From NCBI GenBank assembly GCA_036495715.1, contig DASXML010000061.1, forward strand, positions 1 through 64,000: DNA of 64,000 nucleotides, in the 5' to 3' direction. The stretch's first letter is position 1. The number at the start of each line of letters is the position of its first letter. This document shows positions 8,816-18,502 of the stretch, in pieces. Below the pieces are notes generated by a model. The model was not told the DNA's origin. It saw only the letters and a program-made list of their open reading frames with translations, and made no database searches. Both the position numbers and the translations under genes were made by a program. The DNA is from Scandinavium sp036495715 (GTDB lineage Bacteria; Pseudomonadota; Gammaproteobacteria; Enterobacterales; Enterobacteriaceae).

Positions 8816-11722
8816 TTATTGATGCGTAACGACGATCAGTCGCAGTGCATCAAGACGCCAGCCAGCCTGCGCCAGCGCTTCCATCACCTGCTGACGGTTA
8901 CTTTCAATCGCTTCGAGTTCGTCATCGCGAATGTTCGGGTTGACGGCTTTCAACGCTTCCAGACGCGACAGTTCGGCGCTCAGTTTGTCGTCGGCTTCCT
9001 GGCGCGCGGCTTCAATCAGTGCTTTTGCCGTTTTCTCGACCTGTGCTTCGCCCTGTTGCAGAATGGCATGCACGTCTTGCTGTACGGCGTTCACCAGTTT
9101 GCTACCGGTATGACGATTCACCGCGCTTAACTGGCGGTTGAAGGTTTCAAACTCTACCTGTGCCGCAAGGTTGTTGCCGTTCTTATCAACCAGCATACGT
9201 ACTGGTGTTGGCGGTAGGAAACGGTTCAGTTGCAGTTGTTTTGGCGCTTGCGCTTCAACCACGTAAATCAGTTCCAGCAGCAGTGTGCCTACCGGCAATG
9301 CTTTGTTTTTCAACAGGGAAATGGTGCTGCTGCCGGTGTCGCCGGAAAGGATCAGATCCAGACCGTTACGGATCAGTGGATGTTCCCACGTCAGGAACTG
9401 CGCGTCTTCGCGAGACAGTGCCACGTCACGCTCAAAGGTCACCATGCAGCCATCTTCTGGCAGCCCAGGGAAATCAGGCACCAGCATATGATCGCCGGGG
9501 GTCAGTACAATCAGGTTTTCACCGCGATCGTCCTGATTGATACCAATGATGTCGAACAGATTCATCGTGAAGCTGATAAGCCCAGTGTCGTCATCCTGTT
9601 CTTCAATGCTTTCCGCAAGCCGCTGTGCTTTCTCACCGCCGTTAGAGTTGATCTCCAGCAGACGGTCACGGCCCTGTTCCAACTGCAGTTTCAGCGCATC
9701 GTGCTGTTCGCGGCAGGATTTGATGAGATCATCAAAGCCATCGGTATTTTCCGGCGCGGCCAGATATTCGATGAGCTGCGGATGAACGCTGTCATAAATG
9801 GTGCGGCCCGTTGGGCAGGTATGCTCAAACGCATCCAGACCTTCATGGAACCAGCGCACCAGCACTGACTGAGCGGTTTTTTCCAGATACGGCACGTGGA
9901 TCTGAATATCGTGCGCCTGGCCGATACGATCCAGACGACCAATACGCTGCTCCAGCAGATCCGGATTGAAAGGCAGATCGAACATCACTAAATGGCTGGC
10001 GAACTGGAAGTTACGGCCTTCTGAACCGATTTCAGAACACAGCAGAACCTGCGCCCCGGTGTCTTCTTCGCCAAACCAGGCGGCAGCGCGGTCGCGTTCA
10101 ACAATCGACATACCTTCATGGAACACGGCGGCACGAATGCCTTCACGCTCGCGCAGTACCTGCTCCAGCTGCAGCGCAGTGGCGGCTTTGGCGCAAATCA
10201 CCAGCACTTTCTGCGAGCGATGGCTGGTCAGATACCCCATCAGCCATTCAACGCGCGGATCGAAGTTCCACCATGTACCGGTATCGCCTTCAAATTCCTG
10301 ATAAATCTGTTCCGGGTACAGCATGTCGCGGGCGCGTTCTTCCGACGATTTACGTGCGCCCATGATGCCGGAGACTTTAATCGCGGTCTGATACTGTGTC
10401 GGCAGCGGCAGCTTGATGGTATGCAGCTCGCGTTTCGGGAAGCCTTTCACGCCATGACGGGTGTTACGGAACAGCACGCGGCTGGTGCCGTGGCGGTCCA
10501 TCAGCATTGAAATCAGCTCCTGACGCGCGCTTTCTGCGTCGTCGCTCTCGCTGTTTGCCGCATGTAACAATGGCTCGATATCTTGTTCGCCGATGAGCTC
10601 GCTCAGGGCGTTCATCTGCTCGTCTTTCAGCTTCTCACCGCTCAGCAGCAAAGAAACGGCGTCGGCGACCGGGCGGTAGTTTTGCTGCTCTTCAACGAAC
10701 AGCTCAAAATCGTGGAAACGGCTTGGATCCAGCAGACGCAAACGGGCAAAGTGGCTTTCGAGGCCCAGCTGTTCCGGCGTCGCGGTCAGCAGCAGGATAC
10801 CCGGAACGCGTTCGGCAAGCTGTTCAATCGCCTGATATTCGCGGCTCGGTGCCTCTTCGCTCCAGACAAGGTGATGGGCTTCATCCACCACCATGATGTC
10901 CCACTCGGCGTCGCACAAGTGTTCCAGGCGCTGCTTGCTGCGGCGCACGAAATCCAGCGAGCAAATAACCAGTTGTTCGGTTTCGAAGGGGTTGTCGGTG
11001 TCGTGCTGTGCTTCTGCATAACGGTCATCGTCAAACAGCGCAAAACGCAGGTTGAAGCGGCGCAACATTTCGACCAGCCACTGGTGTTGCAGGGTTTCCG
11101 GTACGATAATCAGCACACGTTCGGCAGCGCCTGAAAGCAGCTGTTGATGCAGGATCATCCCGGCTTCAATGGTTTTGCCGAGGCCCACTTCATCGGCCAG
11201 CAAAACGCGCGGCGCATGACGACGGCCAACGTCGTGGGCGATATGCAGCTGATGCGGGATCAGGCTGGTGCGCTGACCGCGCAGGCCGCTCCACGGCATA
11301 CGATACTCTTCGCTCTGATATTTACGGGCGCGATAGCGCAGCGCAAAGCGATCCATACGGTCAATTTGCCCGGCAAACAGGCGGTCCTGCGGCTTGCTGA
11401 AAATCAGCTTGCTGTCGAGCAGCACTTCACGCAGCACCGTGTCTTCTTCTTCGGTATCCAAACGCAGGCCGATGTACACCAGCAGACCATTTTCTTCATT
11501 TACCTCGTCAACGCGCAGCTGCCAGCCGTCGTGGCTGGTGATGGTGTCACCCGGATTGAACATCACGCGAGTGATAGGTGAGTCGTTACGTGCGTACAGG
11601 CGGTTTTCCCCGACGGCCGGATAGAGAAGGGTAACCATGCGCGCGTCCAGCGCTACTACTGTCCCTAATCCCAGTTCGCTTTCTGTATCGCTGATCCAGC
11701 GTTGACCAAGTGTAAAAGGCAT
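8816..11722 (-). CDS. rapA: RNA polymerase-associated helicase-like ATPase RapA (HepA)
   Basis: Swi2/Snf2-type ATPase that binds RNA polymerase and recycles stalled post-termination complexes. Over 968 residues it has N-terminal Tudor-like domains (about 1-110), Walker A within DEVGLGKT at 177-184 and Walker B DEAH in VVDEAHHLVW. The second RecA lobe carries the SEGRNFQFA and QRIGRLDRIGQ motifs, and a long C-terminal region follows. Length equals the E. coli protein. It is transcribed with rluA and lies 131 bp downstream of polB. Confidence 0.99.
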   Translation of the reverse strand: MPFTLGQRWISDTESELGLGTVVALDARMVTLLYPAVGENRLYARNDSPITRVMFNPGDTITSHDGWQLRVDEVNEENGLLVYIGLRLDTEEEDTVLREVLLDSKLIFSKPQDRLFAGQIDRMDRFALRYRARKYQSEEYRMPWSGLRGQRTSLIPHQLHIAHDVGRRHAPRVLLADEVGLGKTIEAGMILHQQLLSGAAERVLIIVPETLQHQWLVEMLRRFNLRFALFDDDRYAEAQHDTDNPFETEQLVICSLDFVRRSKQRLEHLCDAEWDIMVVDEAHHLVWSEEAPSREYQAIEQLAERVPGILLLTATPEQLGLESHFARLRLLDPSRFHDFELFVEEQQNYRPVADAVSLLLSGEKLKDEQMNALSELIGEQDIEPLLHAANSESDDAESARQELISMLMDRHGTSRVLFRNTRHGVKGFPKRELHTIKLPLPTQYQTAIKVSGIMGARKSSEERARDMLYPEQIYQEFEGDTGTWWNFDPRVEWLMGYLTSHRSQKVLVICAKAATALQLEQVLREREGIRAAVFHEGMSIVERDRAAAWFGEEDTGAQVLLCSEIGSEGRNFQFASHLVMFDLPFNPDLLEQRIGRLDRIGQAHDIQIHVPYLEKTAQSVLVRWFHEGLDAFEHTCPTGRTIYDSVHPQLIEYLAAPENTDGFDDLIKSCREQHDALKLQLEQGRDRLLEINSNGGEKAQRLAESIEEQDDDTGLISFTMNLFDIIGINQDDRGENLIVLTPGDHMLVPDFPGLPEDGCMVTFERDVALSREDAQFLTWEHPLIRNGLDLILSGDTGSSTISLLKNKALPVGTLLLELIYVVEAQAPKQLQLNRFLPPTPVRMLVDKNGNNLAAQVEFETFNRQLSAVNRHTGSKLVNAVQQDVHAILQQGEAQVEKTAKALIEAARQEADDKLSAELSRLEALKAVNPNIRDDELEAIESNRQQVMEALAQAGWRLDALRLIVVTHQ

Positions 11723-11853
11723 ATTATTTGGGCTCTATATCTTCGATTGCAGGCAATAAGTGTTCTTCGCGGAAAAAACCACGGAGAGTCAAAATTGGGG
11801 GCCAGGAATGGAAAGGGCGCTATGGTACTGGAAGCCAGGGTGTTAGTCACCTG

Positions 11854-14211
11854 TCAAAATAGCCCCAGTTGTCCTGTCAGTAGTGTAGCAAAATCGTCGT
11901 GGACGAAGGGTAAAATTCCGTCAGCAACGGGTTCCAGCTGCTTGGTGAGGTAGTGTTCGTAGTCCAGCGGCGATTGTTGATATGCCAAAGGTTCGGGGCC
12001 GCTGGTGGTCCAGACATACTTAATGCTGCCACGCGACTGATACTGTAACGGCCGACCCAGCCGGGCGTTATGCTCATCGGCAAGCCGGGCTGCACGCACG
12101 TGAGGAGGAATATTGCGCTGATACTCCGCCAGTGGGCGGCGCAGCTGTTTACGATACACCAGCTGGTCGTCGAGTTTGCCCGCCATCAGCTTATCGACCG
12201 TTTCAAGAATAAAATCTTTGTACGGCTCATTGCGAAATATGCGCAAATACAACGCTTGCTGGAACTGCTGCGCCAGCGGTGTCCAGTCGGTGCGCACCGT
12301 TTCCAGCCCTTTAAACACCATCCGTTGTTCGTCGCCCGTCTGGATCATGCCGGCGTAACGTTTCTTACTGCCGGTTTCGGTGCCACGAATTGTAGGCATC
12401 AGGAAGCGACAAAAATGGGTCTCAAATTCCAGCTCCATCGCGCTGGTCAGCCCCTGTTTTTGCAGTTCAGCCGCCCACCAGTCATTGACGTAATTTACCA
12501 GGTTACGGCCAATCTGCGCCGCATCGCCCTCGCTGTGCGCGCCTTTCAGCCAGACGAAGGTGGAATCGGTATCGCCATAAATCACGTCATAGCCCTGCGA
12601 TTCAACCAGCGCTTTGGTCTGGCGCATGATCGCATGACCGCGCATGGTTATCGACGAGGCAAGGCGAGGATCGAAAAAGCGACAAGCGCTGGTGCCGAGC
12701 ACGCCATAAAAGGCGTTCATGATGATTTTCAGTGCCTGGGAGAGCGGTTTATCGTGATGGATTTTGGCTTCATCACGTCCATGCCAGATTTGCCCGACGA
12801 TATCAGGCAGGCAGTGCCGGGTGCGAGAAAACCACGCGCCGAGAAAACCTTCGGTGCTGTGTTCGGCATCCGGCTGCGCCATACCTTCCACCAGACCAAC
12901 CGGATCGATAAGGAACGTGCGGATGATCGACGGATACAGGCTTTTGTAATCGAGCACCAGCACTGAATCGTAAAGGCCGGGACGGGAATCCATTACATAG
13001 CCGCCGGGGCTGGCCTGCGGCGGGACTTCGCCCAGATTCGGCGCGACATAGCCGAGCCGGTGCATACGCGGGATATAAAGATGACCGAAGGCCGCGACCG
13101 AGCCGCCGTGCCGGTCTGCGGGCAGACCGTTCATCGTCGCGCGCGCCAGTAAAAACGGCATAATGTCCGTTTTATGGAAAATACGCGTCACCAACTCACA
13201 ATCTTTCAGATTATATTTCGCGAGTGCGGGCTTATCTTCGGCGAAACGGCGGTCAATTTCGTCCATTCTGTCCCACGGGTTGTCGATAGACTTCCCCTCG
13301 CCCAGCAATTCGCGTGATACCGACTCCAGCGAAAAAGAAGGGAAGTTCCAGAACGCCGATTTCAGCGCTTCAATGCCATCAATTATCAGGCGTCCGTTCG
13401 CCTGCGCGAAGAAAACGCCCTTTTTAAAACCGTGTTCACGCCAGTCAATTTCGACATTGCCGCGCCCAAGCGTCAGCGGAATTCGGTAACGTTCGGCGTG
13501 TTTTTGCAGCACTTTGAGATCAAACTGCACGACGTTCCAGCCAATAAGCACATCGGGATCGTGTTCGGCAAACCAGGCGTTAAGCTTTTCGAGCAACTGC
13601 GGGCGGCTGGAAACATATTCGAGCGTGAAATCGACCTGCGAGGCATCACCGTTTTCTGGTCCGAGCATATACACAATCCGCTGACCGCAGCCTTCAAGAC
13701 CAATACAGTAAAGCTCGCCGTGGCGCGTGGTTTCGATATCCAGCGACACCCATTTCAGCGGCGGGCGGTAGTCAGGATTCGGTTTAAGGCGTGCATTGAC
13801 GAGGGCATTGCCCCGACTTTCGCCCTCAACCCAAACGGGAGCCGTGATGAAGCGTTCCATCAGATAGCGTTCCGGCGGGCGGATATCCGCTTCATACACG
13901 GTAATACCGTCGGCACGCAGCAGTTTTTCGAGCCGCATTGACTGGCGGTGGGCGCGGCAATAGAGGCCAAATACCGGCTGGCGATGGAAATCTTTCAGAG
14001 CGAGTGGTGCAAGACGCGCATCTTTTTCACCCTGCAGCAGTCGTTCTGTTTGCGGGCGATAGGATTCAGGAATAAACGCGACGGATTCTTGCGGCGCAAG
14101 CGTGACCTGTAGCGGCCCGTTGTCGGTTGCCAGCCAGAACGTCACTTCCGTTCCCTGTGGGGTATCCCGCCAATGTCGGGTTAAAAGAAAACCTTCTCGC
14201 GCCTGCGTCAC
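11854..14211 (-). CDS. polB: DNA polymerase II
   Basis: Family B DNA polymerase with proofreading, SOS-inducible in E. coli, acting in replication restart and translesion synthesis. The 785 residues contain exonuclease motif I DIET at 158-161, polymerase motif A SLYPSII at 424-430, motif B within KIIMNAFYG and motif C YGDTDS with DTDS at 547-550. All catalytic acidic residues are intact. The gap to araD (14212-14287) holds the ara terminator; I did not see a convincing LexA box there. Confidence 0.99.
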   Translation of the reverse strand: MTQAREGFLLTRHWRDTPQGTEVTFWLATDNGPLQVTLAPQESVAFIPESYRPQTERLLQGEKDARLAPLALKDFHRQPVFGLYCRAHRQSMRLEKLLRADGITVYEADIRPPERYLMERFITAPVWVEGESRGNALVNARLKPNPDYRPPLKWVSLDIETTRHGELYCIGLEGCGQRIVYMLGPENGDASQVDFTLEYVSSRPQLLEKLNAWFAEHDPDVLIGWNVVQFDLKVLQKHAERYRIPLTLGRGNVEIDWREHGFKKGVFFAQANGRLIIDGIEALKSAFWNFPSFSLESVSRELLGEGKSIDNPWDRMDEIDRRFAEDKPALAKYNLKDCELVTRIFHKTDIMPFLLARATMNGLPADRHGGSVAAFGHLYIPRMHRLGYVAPNLGEVPPQASPGGYVMDSRPGLYDSVLVLDYKSLYPSIIRTFLIDPVGLVEGMAQPDAEHSTEGFLGAWFSRTRHCLPDIVGQIWHGRDEAKIHHDKPLSQALKIIMNAFYGVLGTSACRFFDPRLASSITMRGHAIMRQTKALVESQGYDVIYGDTDSTFVWLKGAHSEGDAAQIGRNLVNYVNDWWAAELQKQGLTSAMELEFETHFCRFLMPTIRGTETGSKKRYAGMIQTGDEQRMVFKGLETVRTDWTPLAQQFQQALYLRIFRNEPYKDFILETVDKLMAGKLDDQLVYRKQLRRPLAEYQRNIPPHVRAARLADEHNARLGRPLQYQSRGSIKYVWTTSGPEPLAYQQSPLDYEHYLTKQLEPVADGILPFVHDDFATLLTGQLGLF

Positions 14212-14227
14212 ACACTCTACTCAAATA

Positions 14228-14258
14228 AAAAAACCAGGCCTGAGTATAGCCTGGTTTA
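14228..14258 (-). terminator. Rho-independent terminator of araBAD
   Basis: On the minus strand AAACCAGGC pairs with GCCTGGTTT around a loop of about nine bases and is followed by a run of T. It lies 30 bp after the araD stop and just before the polB start, so it ends the ara operon. Confidence 0.85.
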
Positions 14259-14287
14259 TAGTGAATTGCTGTGGTTTTATACAGTTG

Positions 14288-14983
14288 TCACTGCCCGTAA
14301 TAAGCCTTTGCACCGTGTTTGCGCAGGTAATGCTTATCCAGCAGCGTTTGCTGCATATCGGGCAACTGCGGGGCCAGCTGACGGCAGAAAATCCCCATAT
14401 AGGCGACTTCTTCCAGCACGATGGCGTTGTGCACGGCGTCTTCGGCGTTTTTACCCCAGGCGAACGGGCCGTGGGAATGGACTAATACACCGGGCATTTG
14501 CGCGGCGTCGAGGCCTTGTTTTTCGAAGGTTTCGACAATCACATTGCCCGTTTCCCATTCGTACTGACCGTTTATTTCAGCGTCGGTCATTTTACGGGTG
14601 CAAGGAATCGAACCATAGAAGTAATCGGCATGGGTGGTGCCTGTCGCCGGAATCGACTGCCCGGCCTGCGACCAGATCGTCGCGTGGCGAGAGTGGGTGT
14701 GAACGATGCCGCCGATAGTCGGGAAAGCCTGGTACAGCAAACGGTGCGTGGGGGTGTCTGATGATGGTTTTTTAGTGCCTTCCACCACTTCACCCGTCGC
14801 CAGACTGACGACAACCATGTCATCGGCGGTCATCAGGGCGTAATCGACACCGGAGGGTTTGATGACTAACACGCCTTTCTCGCGGTCGACCGCGCTGACG
14901 TTGCCCCACGTCAGTGTCACCAGATTGTGTTTCGGCAGCTGAAGATTCGCTTCCAGCACCTGTTGTTTTAACTGCTCTAACAT
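14288..14983 (-). CDS. araD: L-ribulose-5-phosphate 4-epimerase AraD
   Basis: Interconverts L-ribulose 5-phosphate and D-xylulose 5-phosphate, the last step of L-arabinose catabolism. The start chosen (MLEQLKQQVL, AGGAGAG seven bases upstream) gives 231 residues, the family length. Zinc ligands H95 and H97 (in HTHSRHA) and H171 (VHSHGPF) are present, as is Asp76 (SSDTPTH). It is the last gene of araBAD and is separated from araA by 84 bp containing a REP pair. Confidence 0.98.
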   Translation of the reverse strand: MLEQLKQQVLEANLQLPKHNLVTLTWGNVSAVDREKGVLVIKPSGVDYALMTADDMVVVSLATGEVVEGTKKPSSDTPTHRLLYQAFPTIGGIVHTHSRHATIWSQAGQSIPATGTTHADYFYGSIPCTRKMTDAEINGQYEWETGNVIVETFEKQGLDAAQMPGVLVHSHGPFAWGKNAEDAVHNAIVLEEVAYMGIFCRQLAPQLPDMQQTLLDKHYLRKHGAKAYYGQ

Positions 14984-14993
14984 GTTGCTCTCC

Positions 14994-15066
14994 TTGCCCG
15001 GTGCCGCGTTGCTTATCAAGCCTACAAGACCGTAGGCCCGGTAAACGCAGTGCCACCGGGCATACT
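14994..15066. repeat. REP/BIME palindromic pair between araA and araD
   Basis: Two inverted REP units are present: GCCCGGTGCCGCGTTGC, then CCGTAGGCCCGGTAAACGC running to CCACCGGGC. They lie between co-transcribed araA and araD, where REP hairpins can shield upstream mRNA from 3' exonucleases or bind gyrase. Confidence 0.8.
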
Positions 15067-15067
15067 C

Positions 15068-16570
15068 TCAGCGTTTTGAACCGTAATAGACTTCATTCCA
15101 GCGGAGTGCGTCTTTGAACGCAGGCAAGCGTGTATCGTTGTCGATAACGGTCAGTTCGATGTTGTGCAACTCGGCGAACTGGCGCATGTCGTCCAGCGTC
15201 AGCGCATGACTGAAGACGGTATGGTGCGCGCCGCCCGCGATGATCCAGGCTTCGGATGCCGTTTCCAGATCCGGATGCGCTTTCCACAGCGCGTTCGCCA
15301 CCGGCAGTTTCGGCAAGTTATGCGGGGTTTTCACGGTTTCGATGGTGTTAACCAACAGGCGGAAGCGATCGCCAAGATCAATAAGGCTTGCGACCAGCGC
15401 CGGGCCGGTTTTGGTGTCGAAAATCAAACGCGCCGGATCGGCTTTGCCACCAATGCCCAAATGCTGCACGTCGAGGATCGGTTTCTCGGCAGTGGAAATC
15501 GTCGGGCAGATTTCCAGCATGTGCGAGCCGAGCACCAGATCGTTGCCGTTATCGAAGTGATAGGTGTAGTCCTCCATGAAGGAAGTGCCACCCTCAAGGC
15601 CGGTCGACATCACTTTCATGATGCGAAGCAGGGCGGCGGTTTTCCAGTCGCCTTCGCCCGCAAAGCCGTAGCCCTGTTGCATCAGGCGCTGTACCGCCAG
15701 GCCCGGAAGCTGCTTCAGGCCGTGCAAATCTTCAAAGGTGGTGGTGAAGGCATGGAAGTCGCCTTCTTCAAGAAAGCGCTTCATGCCGAGTTCAATCCGC
15801 GCGGCGTCCAGCACGTTCTGGCGTTTATCGCCGTGAACCTGAGCCGCAGCGGTCAGGCGATAGCTGCTTTCGTATTCATCAACCAGTGCGTTCACGTCGC
15901 CGTCGCTGACGTCGTTCACCACCTGCACTAAATCACCGACCGCCCAGGTATTCACCGAGAAGCCGAATTTAATCTGTGCCGCGACTTTATCGCCGTCGGT
16001 CACGGCCACTTCACGCATGTTATCGCCGAAACGTGCGACTTTCAGATGGCGAGTGTCTTGTTTGGACACCGCCTGGCGCATCCATGAACCGATGCGCTTA
16101 TGCGCCTGTGCGTCTTGCCAGTGGCCGGTAACGACGCTGTGCTGCTGACGCATACGCGCGCCAATGAACCCGAATTCGCGGCCGCCGTGTGCGGTCTGGT
16201 TCAGGTTCATAAAGTCCATGTCGATGCTGTCCCACGGCAGCGCGGCGTTGAACTGGGTGTGGAATTGCAGCAGCGGTTTGTTGAGGATAGTCAGGCCGTT
16301 AATCCACATTTTGGCCGGTGAGAAGGTATGCAGCCACACCACCAGTCCGGCGCATTTGTCGTCGTAGTTCGCGTCACGGCAAATGGCGGTGATTTCGTCA
16401 GGACGCGTGCCGAGCGGTTTGAGCACCAGTTTGCACGGCAATTTAGCCTCGGCGTTCAGTGCATTCACCACGTGTTCCGCATGTTGCGTTACCTGACGCA
16501 GCGTTTCCGGGCCATACAGATGCTGGCTGCCAATCACAAACCACACTTCATAGTTGTTAAAAAGGGTCAT
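15068..16570 (-). CDS. araA: L-arabinose isomerase AraA
   Basis: Converts L-arabinose to L-ribulose with Mn2+ as cofactor in the cytoplasm. The 500-residue protein matches the E. coli length and carries the conserved segments VIGSQHLYG at the N-terminus, FMEDYTYHF, MLEICPTI and GGAHHTVFSHAL near the C-terminus. These hold the catalytic glutamates and metal-binding histidines. It sits 10 bp after araB in the araBAD operon. Confidence 0.99.
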   Translation of the reverse strand: MTLFNNYEVWFVIGSQHLYGPETLRQVTQHAEHVVNALNAEAKLPCKLVLKPLGTRPDEITAICRDANYDDKCAGLVVWLHTFSPAKMWINGLTILNKPLLQFHTQFNAALPWDSIDMDFMNLNQTAHGGREFGFIGARMRQQHSVVTGHWQDAQAHKRIGSWMRQAVSKQDTRHLKVARFGDNMREVAVTDGDKVAAQIKFGFSVNTWAVGDLVQVVNDVSDGDVNALVDEYESSYRLTAAAQVHGDKRQNVLDAARIELGMKRFLEEGDFHAFTTTFEDLHGLKQLPGLAVQRLMQQGYGFAGEGDWKTAALLRIMKVMSTGLEGGTSFMEDYTYHFDNGNDLVLGSHMLEICPTISTAEKPILDVQHLGIGGKADPARLIFDTKTGPALVASLIDLGDRFRLLVNTIETVKTPHNLPKLPVANALWKAHPDLETASEAWIIAGGAHHTVFSHALTLDDMRQFAELHNIELTVIDNDTRLPAFKDALRWNEVYYGSKR

Positions 16571-16580
16571 TTTTATGTCC

Positions 16581-18287
16581 TTAATGAGTCAGTGCTGCCT
16601 GAACCATCGGCTTGTTACCCGCCGGGGTCGCAGAAGGGAGATAATGTTGTTCGGCGCTTTTCGCCCATTGCTGGTAGCGCTGATAAAGCTGTTCAAAGCG
16701 TTGTGCCTGGGCAGGGCGCGGCTGGAGGGTGTGCTCAACGCTGCTCGCCATTTTTTGCTGCGCGGCTGGAATATCGGCATACACACCCGCAGCCACGGCG
16801 GCAAAGATAGCGGCACCCAGCGCACAGCACTGGTCAGAGGCGACGATTTGCAGTGGGCGGTTGAGAACATCACAGCAGGTCTGCATGATTTCTACGTTTT
16901 TGCGGGCGATACCGCCGAGCGCCATCACGTTGTCGACCGGAATGCCCTGCGACGTGAAGCACTCCATAATCGCGCGAGCGCCAAAGGCCGTTGCCGCCAC
17001 TAATCCACCGAATAACGCCGGGGCATCCGTCGCCAGATTCAGATCGGTAATAACGCCTTTCAGGCGCTGGTTGGCATTCGGCGTGCGGCGACCGTTAAAC
17101 CAGTCGAGCACCACAGGCAAATGTTCGAGCGACGGGTTCTGCGCCCAGGCGGCGGTCAGCGCCGGAAGCAGTTGTTTCTGGCTGGCTTTGATCTTTTCTT
17201 TCAGTTCTGGATGTTGAGCGGCGAGCTGTTCCAGTGGCCAGCCGAGAAGGCGGCCAAACCAGGCGTAGATATCGCCAAAAGCGGATTGACCTGCTTCCAT
17301 GCCGAGGAAATCTGGCGTCACGCTGCCGTCCACCTGACCGCAAATACCTTGCACCGCGCGGTCGCCGACGCTGGCTTTGTCGGCAATCAGAATGTCGCAG
17401 GTCGACGTGCCGATCACTTTCACCAGCGTATTGGGCTGTGCGCCCGCGCCAACCGCGCCCATATGGCAGTCAAACGCCCCGCCGGAGATAACCACGCTTT
17501 CCGCTAAGCCCAGACGCTGTGCCCAATCGGCGTTCAGCGTGCCGACCGGAATATCGGCGGTCCAGGTGTCGGTAAACAGCGGGTAATCGAGATGCTGATT
17601 CAGAAGCGGATCGAGTTCATCGAAGAAGCTGGCAGGTGGCAGACCGTTCCAGCTTTCGTGCCACAGCGATTTATGCCCGGCACTGCAACGCCCGCGGCGA
17701 ATATCCTGCGGGCGGGTGGTGCCGGAAAGCAGGGCAGGCACCCAATCACACAGTTCAATCCACGACGTGGCGGCTTGTGCCACGCGTTCGTCGGCGCGGG
17801 TGACGTGCAGGATTTTGGCCCAGAACCACTCGCTGGAATAAATACCGCCGATGTAGCGTGAGTAATCCACGTTGCCGGGCTGGTGGCACAGACGGGTGAT
17901 GGCTTCGGCCTCTTCAACGGCGGTGTGATCTTTCCACAACACGAACATGGCGTTCGGGTTATCGGCAAATTCCGGGCGCAGGGCCAGCACGTTGCCGTCG
18001 GCATCAATCGGTGCTGGCGTTGAACCGGTGCTGTCCACGCCAATACCGACGACTTCCGCACGGCGTGAGCCGAGTTCGCTCAGCACCGTTTTCAGTGCCG
18101 CTTCCATTGATTCAATGTAGTCACGCGGATGATGGCGGAACTGGTTATTGGGCGCGTCGCAGTAGCGACCCTCTTGCCAGCGCGGATACCACTCCACGCG
18201 GGTGGCGATTTCCTTTCCGCTGGCACATTCCACCGCCAACGCCCGCACTGAATCACTACCAAAATCGAGGCCAATTGCTATTGCCAT
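16581..18287 (-). CDS. araB: Ribulokinase AraB
   Basis: FGGY-family sugar kinase that phosphorylates L-ribulose with ATP. The 568 residues begin with the ATPase-fold phosphate loop GLDFGSDSVRAL and contain the substrate-loop IGVDSTGSTPAP. The FGGY signature region (GGLVAATAFGARAIMEC, then VMALGGIARKN) is in the C-terminal half. It is the first gene of the operon and starts opposite araC across a 215-bp control region. Confidence 0.99.
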   Translation of the reverse strand: MAIAIGLDFGSDSVRALAVECASGKEIATRVEWYPRWQEGRYCDAPNNQFRHHPRDYIESMEAALKTVLSELGSRRAEVVGIGVDSTGSTPAPIDADGNVLALRPEFADNPNAMFVLWKDHTAVEEAEAITRLCHQPGNVDYSRYIGGIYSSEWFWAKILHVTRADERVAQAATSWIELCDWVPALLSGTTRPQDIRRGRCSAGHKSLWHESWNGLPPASFFDELDPLLNQHLDYPLFTDTWTADIPVGTLNADWAQRLGLAESVVISGGAFDCHMGAVGAGAQPNTLVKVIGTSTCDILIADKASVGDRAVQGICGQVDGSVTPDFLGMEAGQSAFGDIYAWFGRLLGWPLEQLAAQHPELKEKIKASQKQLLPALTAAWAQNPSLEHLPVVLDWFNGRRTPNANQRLKGVITDLNLATDAPALFGGLVAATAFGARAIMECFTSQGIPVDNVMALGGIARKNVEIMQTCCDVLNRPLQIVASDQCCALGAAIFAAVAAGVYADIPAAQQKMASSVEHTLQPRPAQAQRFEQLYQRYQQWAKSAEQHYLPSATPAGNKPMVQAALTH

Positions 18288-18311
18288 CGTGTTGCTCCAT
18301 GAAGAATGTCA

Positions 18312-18475
18312 GACATGGTGAAACAGTAGATATCGGGGAAAAAAAGCGTCAGGCGGGAACCGCTAATCTTATGGACAATAATGCTGTGGCAATACAAAGT
18401 GTGACGGCGTGCAAATATTCTCGCAGGCCATTTCGCGGTTTTTCGCTTCGCTGGCAATATGGACAATTGATTTCC
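18312..18475. promoter_or_regulatory. araC-araBAD divergent control region with AraC and CRP sites
   Basis: The araI1 half-site is at 18370-18386 (minus strand CAGCATTATTGTCCATA, fitting AGC-N7-TCCATA). An I2-like site overlaps the araBAD -35 region around 18337-18353, and the -10 region is near 18320-18328. A CRP site is at 18397-18420, and an araO1-like site at 18458-18474 repeats TATGGACAAT of I1. Only 28 bp separate the O1-like site from the araC start codon. E. coli has a long araC leader containing araO2 here, so that segment is missing. Confidence 0.75.
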
Positions 18476-18502
18476 TGATGAGCGTACTGAGCGAGCGTTT
18501 TT

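Noticed and set aside
12070..12966. 298-codon frame antisense to polB, and similar frames opposite leuA, rapA, araA and ftsA
   Set aside because: All sit within well-supported genes on the other strand with no independent start signal or similarity.
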